From NCBI GenBank assembly GCA_964385465.1, contig CAYLPJ010000037.1, positions 4,229 through 68,228 of the forward strand: 64,000 bases of DNA, written 5' to 3'. Position 1 is the first letter of the stretch, and every line of letters starts with the position of its first letter. Under the pieces are notes generated by a model. That model saw only the letters and a program-made list of their open reading frames with translations, searched no databases and was not told where the DNA came from. Both the position numbers and the translations under genes were made by a program. The DNA comes from CAYLPJ01 sp964385465 (GTDB lineage Bacteria; Planctomycetota; Phycisphaerae; SM23-33). Shown here piece after piece: positions 46,401 to 58,400 of the stretch.

Positions 46401-49400
46401 CCCGGCCGTACGTTCGTTCCGGGGGCGATGAGCACCTCGAACGTCGTGCTCTCGCCGGGGGCCAGCTCGTCGGCCTCGGGGCCCAGCGGCGTGACCCATG
46501 GCAGGACCTCGGGCGCGATGAGCGTGATCCCGCTCATCGTACCCAGCCCGTCGTTGCGGACCGTCACCGTCGCCGAGTGGGTCGTCCCGGGGTTCAGCGC
46601 CACCTTGACGTGGTCCGGCGTCAGCCGCGGGACGGGCACCGGGTCCCGCAGCGTGAACCGCAGGTAGCCCTCTCGCGTGAGTCCCTCGGCCGTGGTGACC
46701 TCGAACTCGAAGCGCGCGGTGTCCGGGGCGTCCTCGGGGATCTGAACCGTCAGCGTGATCGGCACGCTGGCGCCCGGCTGGAGCGTCTCGGGGATGTCCG
46801 TGTAAGTGGCCGTGACGTTGTCGTTCGGGTCGGTGTCCGCGAACGTCAACTGCGCGCCGGTCAGCGGGTCGTCGCCGAGGTTCGTCAGCGTGACGGTGTG
46901 GGTGTAGGTGCTGTTCTTGGTCGTCGTGACGTGGAACCGCCCGTCGCCCAGCTTCATGCCGAGGATGGCGACCTCCGTGTGCCCGCTCGTGCCGAAGAGC
47001 TGCGTGATGACGAACGCGTCGATGCTGTAGTGCCCCGCATCGCCCCACAGCGGCTGGAAGATGTATCCGAAGTTGCCCTGCGGGTCGGTGGTGGTGCTGA
47101 ACGTGCGGGTCCCTTCGTCGAACAGCGCGCCGGCGTCGAAGAAACCGCTCTCGCTCCAGCCCTCGCTGATGAGGATCTCCACGTCCTGGCCGCCCACCGG
47201 CTCGCCGCTGAGCTTCGTCACCGTCCCGCCGATGCGAACCGGCTCGCCCTGGAGGTACACGGCCTTGTCCGTGTCGATCTCGAAGTTGACCTCCTCGATG
47301 ACCGTCATGTTGATCAGCTCGCGGCCGAGGTCCACGCCGTCGGTCGCCTCGATGGTCACCGAGTACGTGCCGGTCCCGTAGGTCAGCAGATCGAGCGAGT
47401 AGCTGTAGGTCCGGTCGGACGGGTTGAAGGTCATCGGCACGTCTTCGGCGATCAGCTCATCCGGGCGCGTCTTCCACTCCTGGTCCTCGGGGTCCCAGTA
47501 CTCCCCGCCGTGACGCAGGACGTCGATCCAGACGTCGATCGCGCTCTCGGGGCCGATGGGCTCGGGGCTGCTGCCCCGCCGCACCGTGGCCACGAACTCC
47601 GCCACCTGGCGGTTCGTGTAGAACAGCGAGCCAAGCTCGTCCTTCGTCCCGCCGGGGGTCTCGACATCCAACACGAAGTTGTCCCCGACGTGGAAGTCCG
47701 CCGCCACCAGGTGGGTGTTGTTGGTCTCGTCCTCCTCGTGGACGGTGTCCAGCACGTCCACCCCGGCGGTGATCTCGTGCCCGACGCCCGGATCGACGTC
47801 GACCTCCCAGCTCAGCACGAACGGCTGCGACGCGTGCCCGGTGAGCCTGGGCAGCTCCTGGGCGTCCACCTCCCGGCCGTCGACATAGATCTTGAAGACG
47901 AACCCGTCCAGCGTGGAGACGACCGTCTCGTTGGAGACGGTGCAGGTGAAATACACCCTGTCGCCGAACTTCGGGTTGGCCGGGATGATCTCCACCTCCG
48001 AGACCACCAGGTCGGGGTAGAGGATGGTCAACTCGGGCACGTCGACGGTGGCGGCATTGTTGGCCTCGTCGAGTTCGGCGATCTCCCCGGCCTCGTCCAG
48101 TCGGACCTCTGCGGTGTGCGGCCCCGGCGTGGCGCGGGTCTGCACGGCGAGCGTCACGGCGGACCGGGCGCCGACGAACCGCACCTCGCGCGAGCCGATA
48201 TACTCCCCGTCCAAGTAGTAGTTCGCCTGGAAGGTCCGGTTGACCTCGACGTTCGTGGGGTTCTCGATGGTCACGGCCAGGTCGAGGCTCGAGCCGTCGG
48301 CCAGCGTCGTCTCCGCCGGGCGGACGGCCAGGTCGGCCACGGCGAGGTCCGGGTACGCGAGCGTCAGTTCCGGCAGCTCGACGGACGAGGCGTTGTTGGT
48401 CTCGTCGCCCTCCAGCACTGCGCTGACCGGGTCGTCGGCGACGATCCGCAGCGCGTGCTGTCCGGCCCGGGGGTCGAACGTGAACGTCAGCGGGCGGGCC
48501 TCGTCCACCACCAGCTCGGTGACGTGCTTGCGGGTGAGGAACTCGTCGCCGAGATACAGGCTCACCCAGAAATCGAACGCGTCGGCGGCGCCGATATTCC
48601 GCACCGTCGCCGTCGCCGTCAGGGGTTCCAGGGCACTGACGGTCGTCTCGGGCAGGTCGCAGGCGGCATCCTCGATGACCAGGTCGGGGAAGTAGATCTG
48701 CTGGAGGGTCAGGGCCGTCTCGCCGTCGTTGTTGGTCTCGTCGATCTCGGCGATGTTGTCCTGGATGTCGTCGGCGACCACCTGGAGCGTGTGCAGGCCC
48801 TTGGTGGCCGTCCAGCCGAATGTGACCTCCACGCTCTCGCCGATGTCCAGCAACTCGTTGACCCGCGTGTACCCCCGGTAGTTGCCGTCGATGTAGAAGC
48901 CGGTGAAGAAGCCGTACAGCGTCGGGCCGTTGCCGACGTTTGTCAGCGTGGCTGTGATGGCGACCTCGTCCCGCTCCTCCGGCTCGGCGGGGTCCCAGGC
49001 CAGATCCGAAACGATCACGTCCGCCCGCGTGTCGTGGACGGTCACCTCGCAGGTCGCCGTCGAGGCCGCCCCGCGGTTGTCGGTCACCGTAAGCCTGGCC
49101 GTGTACGTGCCGGGAAGCTGATACGCATGCGTGGTATCGGCGAACGACGAGCTCTCGCCGTCGCCGAAGTCCCATGCGTACGCCACCACCGAGCCGTCGT
49201 CGTCGGTCGAGGCCGTCGCGTCGAAGACGATCTCCGCGTTCCAGTCGCCTTCACGGTCACCGCCGGTCACCGCCACCGGCGCCAGGTTCACCGCCGCGCC
49301 CGCCGAGGCCGTGTCGTTGCCGGCGTCCTGGTCGTCGGCCGTGATGCCCGCCAGAACCGCGGTGATCGTGTGCACGCCCGCTGCATCGGGCGTCCAGCCC

Positions 49401-52400
49401 ACCGTGACATCCCGCTGTTGCCCGGCCGGGACGGAGACCGCCGCGGTAGCCAGCAGCACGCCGGTCTGCGGGTCGCCGTCGTAGAACCGCACCTCCGCCG
49501 ACGCCGCGGCCGGGCCGGTGTTGCCGATCGTCGCGGCCACCTCGGCCGTCCGCCCGAGCACCGGCGCGGCCGGGTCGAACGCGACCTCCTCGATGGCCAG
49601 GTCGCACTCGCCCGTGGGGGTCCCCGAGCCCTCCAGCGAGCGTGGCGATTCGTTGCCGGCCTCGTCGAAGGCGGCGACGGTGTAGAAGTACGTCACGCCG
49701 TCGGTCAGGCCCGAGTCGTCGAAGAACGGCCCGCCGGACGTGCCCACCTGCTCATACGACCCGGCCGACTGCGTCGCGCGATAGACGTTGTAGCCGTCCA
49801 TCGCGTCGTCGGCGACCGCGAGCCAGAGCAGCTCCAGTCGCCCCCCGCTGCGGGGGTTGTGGACGGTCAGGCCGTCCGGCGCCGCAGGGGGCGCGCGGTC
49901 GACGATCACCGTCGAGGCGCGGAAGTGCTCATTGGCGCCGTAATCCACCGCCGTGGCGCGGATGTCGTGCTCGCCCTCGGCCGTCGCGTCGGTGTCCCAG
50001 ACGATCTGGCCGCGCCACCGGCCCCCACCGATCGCCGCGGGGCTGTCGTCCGTGCCGATCAGGGTCCAGTTGTCCGTCCCGGCGGGGGCGGACTCGAACC
50101 GGACGGCCACGATCTCCACGTTGTCCCTGGCGGTCGCCGTCAACGTGACCTGCCCGCGGACGTACGTGCCGTCGGCCGGGGTCACGCCCAGCACCTGCGG
50201 GGCGGTGGTGTCATCCAGCGGCACGTCGGAAACCGCATCGGACGCGGCCGAGGCGTTGCCCAGGTCGTCGGCGGCCGAGACGCGGTAGGCGACCGGCACG
50301 CCGGAGTCCACGTCGGCGTCGATGTAGACGGTGGAACTCGTCTGAGCCAGCAGCACCGAGAAGGCCCCGCCGTCCACGGACCGCTCGAGCGCGTAGTGGT
50401 GGAAGTCGCCGGCGACGACCGGGTCCCACGCGACGACCATGGCCGCCTCATCCGGCGTCAGCCGCAGGTTCTCCGGGGTGGCCGGGGCATCGTGATCCAC
50501 CTCGTAGGCCCGCGTGAGCGCCGCGGCATTGCCCTCGGCGTCCTCGACGGTCGCCCGGACGGTGTACGTCCCGCCGGCCAGGGCGGTCACGTCCCACTCG
50601 GCCGTCGAACTCGTGCCGTCGGCGATCGCCGTCCAACTCTGGCCCGCGTCGCCGGAATACTCGAAGGCGTAGCGGGTGACGCCGACGTTGTCGCCGGCGG
50701 TTACGGCCAGGTGGAAGCTCGTGGCCGACCGCGTCCCGGCCGCGGGGGTCATGCCCGCGATCGCCGGCGGGGTCTGGTCGGCCAGGGCCGATGCGGACGC
50801 TTCGTTCGACGCCTCGCTGACGTTGCCCACGTGATCGTAGACGGTCAGCAGGTAGTAGTAGGTCTGCCCGACCGTCACGTTGCGGTCGGTGAAGCTCTCC
50901 TGCGTTATCGCGCCGTTGATGGCGGTGTAGGGGCCGCCCGGGGTCTCGCTGCGGCGGAGGCGGTAGTAGGCGAAGTCGGTCACGTCCGTGGGCGTCCACG
51001 TCAGGCGGACGGCGAACTCGGTATCCTCGGCGGTGAGCGTCTCGGCCGGCGGGGGCGTGTTGTCCACGAAGTACGTCCGCGTGAGCTGAGAGGCGTTGCC
51101 GGCGGCGTCCTCGGCGGTCACGCGGACGAGGTGATTCCCGCCGGCCAGCGGCAGCGTGTCGAAGTCCACCCGTCCGTCGTCGGCCGAGCCGAGCGGCGCC
51201 CAGCTCTGCCCGTCGAGCGAATGCTCGAACGTGTAGGCGGTCACGCCGACGACGTCGGTCGCCGTCGCGTGCAGCGATACGGTGCCGCGCACCTTGCTGC
51301 TCTCCAGCGGCGTGAACGCGGTGATCGCCGGGGCCGTCTCGTCGGCGATCGTGCCGACGGCCTCGTCGCGGCCGTTGTCGGCCTCGGCGGCCTCGCCAAC
51401 GGTGCCGTACTCGTCGGCCGTCGCGGTGATCGTCCAGTCCCCGGGCACGGCGGGCCAGTCGGCCTCGACGGCGATGCTCGCCCCGGAGGCCAGGCCGCCA
51501 ACGACCTGCCGCCGGGCGAGGAACTCGCCGTTGAGCTCGAAGCGCACGTGGAAGCTGCCGGAGGTCCCTCCCGCGCCGCTGTTGTGCACGGTGGCAGTAA
51601 AGGCAACCGTGTCGGTATCCGTCGGGGCCGCCGGGACCCACGCGATGTCCGATATCACCAGGTTCGGGGCGGCGACGGTGGGCAGGGCCTCGGCGCGGGT
51701 GTTGTCTGACTCGTCGCCCTCGGAGACCGCGTCGTACTCGTCCACCACGACGGTGACGGTGTGGTCGCCCGGCGTGGCGGTCCAGGCGGCGGACACCTCG
51801 GCCGGCGTCGAGCCCAGGCCCGTGAGCGTCTGTCGCGTCAGCGTCACCCCGTCCAGGTCGATGCGGACGACGATGTCCCGCACGGTCGCCCCGCCGGCGT
51901 TGGCCAGCGCAGCCGTGATGGTTACCGGGTCGGATTCCATGATCGACGCGGGCACCCAGGCAATGTCCGCGACGGACAGCTCGGCGGCCGCGACGGTCGC
52001 CAGGGACGCCAGGAGCGTGTTGTCCGCCTCGTCGGTCTCGGTCACCGCGTCGGGCTCATCCACGACGATGGTCACATCGTGGTCGCCCGGTGTGGCCTTC
52101 CAGGTCGCCGAGACGTCCGCCGACGCCCCGGCCGCCAGACCGCCGGCGAGGGTCCGCCGCGCCAGCGTCGTGCCGTCCACATCGATGCGGACGACGATGT
52201 CCCGCATCGTGTCGCCGGCGCCCGCCCCGTTGTGCACGGTGGCGGTGAAGGTCACGTTCTCGCCGTCGCGGGCCACGGCCGGGTCGGCGACGAAGGAATC
52301 GGCGTAGAGGTCGGCCGCCGCGACCGTGAAGGGCGCCATGGCCGCGATGTTGTTGTCCTCAGCCAGCTCCGCAATGTCGTCGGCGGCGTCGGCGATCACG

Positions 52401-55400
52401 ACCAGGTCGCGGTCGGCGCCCGGCTCGGCCCGCCACGTCGCCGTCACGGGCATGGACGCCCCGGCGGCCAGGCCGCCCGCGACCGGCCGCGCCTCCAGCA
52501 ACTCGCCGTCAAGCTCGAAGCGTACCACGAAGTCCCGCAGCGTCGCCTCGCCGGCGTTGTGGATCGTCGCGGTGAAGGTGACGGTCCCGCCGTCGATCAT
52601 CCCGGCCGGGTCGGCGGCGATGGAGACCGGCTCCAGGTCGGCCTGGAAGACCTCCGGCAGGGCCTGCTGGAGGGCATTGTTCGTTTCGTCGGTCTCCGAG
52701 ACGTCGTCGTGCTCGTCGGCGACGGCGCGGGCCGTGTGCACGCCCGGCGAGGCCGTCCAGGTCGCCGTAACGGTCGTGCTCTCCCCTTCGCCCAGCCCGC
52801 CGGAGACCGTTCCCCGCGTCAGGTACCCGCCGTCGATCTCGAAACGGACGGCGAAGTCACGCGTCGTGGCCGCGCCGTCGTTGACCACCGTGGCCGTCAG
52901 GCCGATCGCGTCGCCGTCGGCGAGCATCGCCGGCGTCGTGGTCAGGCCCGTCACGCGGAGGTCCGGCGCCTCGATCTCGGGCAGGGCCTCTTCATGGGTA
53001 TTGTTCGCCTCGTCGGTCTCGGCGACCGCCCCGCCGTGATCTGCAATCGCGCGGACCGTGTGCTCGCCCGGCGTGGCCGTCCAGGCCGCCTGCGCGGTCA
53101 CCGACCCGCCGGCCGCGACGCCACCTTCCACCGTCGCCGTGGCAACGTGCACACCGTCGACCTCGAAACGCACGGTGAAGGTCCGCAGCGTGCTGCCGGC
53201 GGCGGGGTCGTTGGCGATCGTCGCCGTGAAGGTCACCGACGCGTTGTCGAGGATCGTCGACGGGCTCCAGGCGACGTCGCTGACCGTCAGGTCCGCCGCG
53301 GTCACCTCCGGCAACTCGGCGGCCAGGGCGTTGTTCGCCTCGTCCTGCTCGTGAATCTCCCCGCCGCTGTCGGCCAGGACCGATACGGAGTGCACGCCCG
53401 GGGCCGCGGTAATGTCCACGACCGCCAGCACGGACCCGCCGGCCGGAACGCCGGCCGCGTCGGTCACCCGCGCCGTGCCAACATGGACGCCGTCCAGCTC
53501 GAAGCGTACGTCGAAGGGCTCGGCCACGTCGGCGTTGCCGAGGTTGTCGATCCGGGCCCAGAACTCCACCTGCTCGCCGTCGTCGTACGGCCCGGCGGGG
53601 AAGGTCAGCTCGCCGACGACCAGTTCCGGCCCGCGGAGGTCGATCGCGACAGCAGCGTTGTTGTCGCCCTCGTCGGTCTCCGGCTGCTCGGCCGAGTCGT
53701 CGGCGACGAGGATCAGCCAATGCGTGCCGAACGCGACGTATGGAATGGTCACGACCACCGCGGCCGTGTAGTCCTCGCCTGCGGCGAGCGGGGAGCTGTC
53801 CGGCCCGGCGCGGGTGCCCAGCAGTGTGTCGCCGGCGTCCAGTTGATCGTCGGTGGAGAGGTAGACCGCGTCCTGCCACTGCCGCACCGCCGGGCCGGGG
53901 CCGGCATTGGCGACGACGAACGCCAGGTTGATCGACTCTCCCCAGTCGGCGTCGGCGGGGACGGTCTGCGGCGTGACAGTCAGGTTTGGCTGGCTGCCGC
54001 CGGCAGCCTCGACCGTCGCCAGGACGCGGTCGAGGTTCTCCGCGGCCCCGGCCGAGGCGGCAGTGACCGGCAGGTCCAGCGCTTCGCCGGCCGGGACGTT
54101 CAGGTCCGGCGTGATTTCCAGGCGGAACTCGATGCCCTCGCCGGCGTCCAGCGGGCCGACGAGCCAGCCGTCGCCGGCCGCCGCGGCCGTCACGTCGCTG
54201 CCGCCGGTGGCGGCGTCGAAGAGTCGCACCTGCCAGCCCGCCGCGGCGGTCGGGAGCGTGACGCGGAACGTCTCGGCGACGTCCCGGTCGTTTTCGACGC
54301 GGAGGATGAACGTGGCCGTCTGATCCCCGCCGGCCTGCTGCGAAACGGCCTGTCCGGCAGCATCGGCGTTGTAGACGTCGTCACCGGTGAAGTCCGCGTC
54401 GGCGGGCGCCCGCAGCATCAGGTCCGGCAGCGTGGGGATGATGTCGATCGCAACGGCCAGGAGGTTGTTGGCCTCGTTGAACTCCGCCTGGGCGCCGCTG
54501 GCGTCGGCGACGAACAGCAGGTACGCCCCGCCGGTCGGGGCGTCGTAGGGGATCGTCGCCACGGCCGAGCCGTCGTAGCCCGCCCGGCCGGCCAGCGGGG
54601 CATGGGCCGTCGTGTCGTAGTCGGCCAGGAGATGGTCCCCGGCATCGACGGCGGTATCCGACGAGATGTACACGCGGTCGAACCACGGCTCGGCGGTGGT
54701 GGCCTCGTCGCCGGCGTTCTCGACGCGCCAGGCGAGGGCGATCTGCTCGCCCAGCACGGCCGAGGCCGGCGGCGCAACCGGCGTGGTGATCTCAAGGTCC
54801 GTCGGCCCGGGGCGGGTACCGAGGACGACCGAGCCGGCCCCGCCCACACCGTTGCCGCTGCCGCCAGGGACGGTGACGTTCCCGGCCGCCAGGTCCATGG
54901 CGTCCCAGGTGTAGACGGCGATGCGTCCGCCGCCGCCTCCGCCGCCGGCACCGTTTCCGCCGCGGGCGCGGACGATGCCGGAGCCGGTGACCGTGCCGGC
55001 GTCGATCCGGACGGCCCCGCCGGAGCCGCCGCCGCCGTCGTGGCCGGCATAGACGTACCAGCCGTCCTGCCCGTCGGCGAGGATCTGCCCGTCGACGCGG
55101 ACGGAGCCGGCGAGGATTCGGATCACGCCGCCGCCGTCGCCGCCGTTGCCCCCCGCGCCGTCGTGCCCGCCGCCGCTGCCCGGCTCGTTCGGATTGGCCG
55201 GGTCGCCGTAGACGGCGTTGGTCGAGCCGGCGAAGTTCACGCCCGCCCCCCCGTAGCTGCCGCCGGAGCCCCCGGTCGGCCCGCCGGTCGTCGTCCCCCC
55301 GGGCGTGCCGTCCCACGTGCGATGGTCCAGGTAGCCGTGGGCACTCACGTCGATCCGTGAGGACGCGTCCACCAACAGCTCGCCGGCGACGGTTATCACA

Positions 55401-58400
55401 AGGGCATACTCGGCGCCGTCTGTGGCATCCAGCGTGGTGACCGCCGCGCCGTCGAGGATGCGCAGCTCGTTGGCCGTCNNNNNNNNNNNNNNNNNNNNNN
55501 NNNNNNNNNNNNNNNNNNNNNNNNNNNNNNNNNNNNNNNNNNNNNNNNNNNNNNNNNNNNNNNNNNNNNNNNNNNNNNTCGTGCGTGTAGTGGTCCCGGT
55601 AGCCCCGCCCGCCAACGTCGATCCGCGAGGCCGCATCCACCCACACGCCATCGGCGACGGTCAACTCAAGGCGGTATTCCTCGCTCGTCGTCGCGTGGGA
55701 GTGCGTCACGAGCCCGCCATCGAAGACCCCCAGGCTCGCCAGCGTGTGCGCCCCGTCGATCGTCAGCGTCGCCCCGGCCAGCAGCAGATTCGCCCCGTCG
55801 TATGTCGCCTCGCCGGCGCTGACGGCCGTATCCACCGCGAGCAGTTCGGCGGCATAGGCGTCCTCGTCGCCCTCGCCGGTGACGCCGTCCCGATCCTGGT
55901 CCATCGGCGCACCGCCGGCGTCGTCGATGGCCGGGCCGACCACGAGCGTGTACCGCCCGTCGCCGGTCAGCCCGGGGAAGCCGAGCTCGTAGCGCTGCTC
56001 GGCGAGCTTCGTGACCGTCCCGGGCCCGATCGGCGTGCCGCCCTCATCCAGCAACTGCACGTCCTCGGCGGCGAACGTGGCGTCGTCAATCGCCTGGCTG
56101 AAGACGACCTCGATCGCGTCGAAGGGGCTGGAGGCCGGGCCGGTCGGGCGTGCCCGGCTGACCCACAGGCGGTCGCCGAGGTCGAAGCTGACCGCGAAGG
56201 CGTCGAAGAACACGTCCTCGTCGGGCTCGCCGTTGGCGTCGTCGGCGTCGGCGTTCATCGGGTTGCCCGCGAGGTCCAGCACGTCGGGGCCGATGGCGAG
56301 GGCGCAATCGCCAACGGCGTTGATCGGCGCGAACGTCGCGGCGTAGGTCTGTCCGTCGCCGTCGAGCGTTGCCACCTCCCCGAGGTTCAATCCGCCGACC
56401 ACGACGACGTGCACGTCCTCGGCCGAAATGCTCGCCGGGTCGATCGGCTCATCGAATGCGAACCCCCGCGAGAACAGCGGCGGCAGGACCGACTGGGTGA
56501 TCGGCACGACGGTCGGCCCGGTCGTGTCGATGGTGATCTCCAACCCGGTCATGACGGTCTCACCGACCCACGGGTCGAACGCAGCCGCCGCCGCGTGGTC
56601 GCCTTCGGGCAGTGCCTCGACCGGGGTGAAGGCGTAGACGCCGGGCGACGGGGCGTCGGCAGCGGCGTCGGTCGTGCCGTCGCCGTCGAAGTCCACGGCG
56701 ATCCGCCCGGGCTTGTTGACGGCCACGTCGAAGGTCGGCGTGCCATCGTTGGTCAGGTCGTCGCTGTCGGAGGCGCCGGAGTCGCTGGCAGGCTGGAGGT
56801 CGAGCGTGACCGCCGGCGGCTCGGCGACGATCTCCATCGGCTCGCCGATCACGTCCGCCCCGTCGGCCAGGGGGTTGCCCGCGACGTCCACCAGGCCGGT
56901 GCCGCCAAGGACGGTCAGGCGGTAGTGCTCGTCGACGAAGGCCTGGTCGAAGTGCAGCGTGGCGGTCGCGGTCGCCTCGTCGTAGGTAACCGAGGCCAGG
57001 TGTGCGGTCCAGTCGGTGTCGTCGCCGTCGTCGAAGACCGCGTCGGCCGAGTCGATGACGTCCTCCCCGCTTGCCCACAGCTCGTAGTGGGCGATGTCCA
57101 TCACGGCGGTGGGGTCCAAGGCCGTCGCATCGGCGAAGGTCACCGCCAGCGCATCCGCCCCGGCTTGCTCGATCGCCGTGATCTGCGGGCCGGCGGTGTC
57201 GATGGTCACCGCCAGTTCGGTCAGCACATCGCGGCCGACCCACGGCATCAGCCGGGCCTTCACCTCGGCCGTGCCGTCGGGCAGCTCGAGCGGCGCCGTC
57301 AGCGTATACGTCCCCGCGGCGGGCGCATCCATGCCGGCATCGAAGGGCGAGTCGAACACGCCGTCGCCGTCGAAGTCCACGTCGATCCGCCCGGCGCGGC
57401 TCACCGTCACGTCCAGCGCCGGCGTGGTGTCGTGGGTGATCTCGTCGTCGTCGAACAGCCCCGAATCGCTGGCGGCCGCGAGGTCCAGGGCGATCTCCGC
57501 CAACCCGCTCTCGGTGACCAGCGGGCCGCTGACGTAGTCGCTGCCGCCCAGCAGGGCATTGCCCGCGGCGTCGGTCACCGTCGCCGTGCCGCTGACGGTG
57601 AGCCGGTAGACCTCGACGTCGAAGGGGTCGTCGTACCGCAGCACGGCCGTGGCGGTGTCGGCATCGTATTCCACGCTCGCCGGGCCGGCGAGGATCGTCT
57701 CGTTGCCGTCGTCGAACGTCCCATCGCCGCCGCTGGCCAGCAGGGCGTAGTTGGCCCGGTCCCCCACGGCCGCGGGGTCCATGCCTCCGAGGTCCTCGTA
57801 GGCGACGCGGACAGTGTGGCGCTCGACAGGGGCGTCGGAACCGGCCCATCTCGGCCGGGCCGAGGCGTCCCGGAGCCCGCCGAGGCTCATGGCCCGGGCG
57901 CCGGCGGTGGCGTCGGCGGCGACGGGGCCGAGCCCGTCGTCCATGGGCCAGTAGCCGGCGAGGGCGGCCTCGGTGCCGGTCAGGCGGCGGGAGAAGTCGG
58001 CGGCGATGCCGGCGCCGTCGCGGGCGGCCGACCATATCCGCAGATCGGCCAGGCGCCCGACGAGTGCGTCGCCGGCCTGGAATCCCCCGCCGACGAAGTC
58101 CTGGTCCTGCCCGAGGACGAGCCCGGCGTCGGCGACCGAAAGCGGGCTGAGTCCCACGGCCTTCGTGGCCAGCAGGGCCCCGTCCACGTAGACGCTCAAC
58201 TCGTCGTGGGTGTCGTCGTGGACCACCGCGAAGTGGCGCCATTGCTGATCGACGATCTCGGGCAGCTCGAAGGGGTGGCGCTCGTCGCTGATGTGGACGT
58301 CCAGGCCGACGTCCTGGTTGGCGTAGATGAGGAACTCGTTGGCGTGCGTGTAGTTGGCCGCACTGACCACCGCCCCGCCGTCGGACGCCCGCAGCCAGAA

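Noticed and set aside
42518..51709. Plus-strand open frame of 3,063 codons
   Set aside because: Same antisense artefact of the giant gene; no recognisable protein features or ribosome site.
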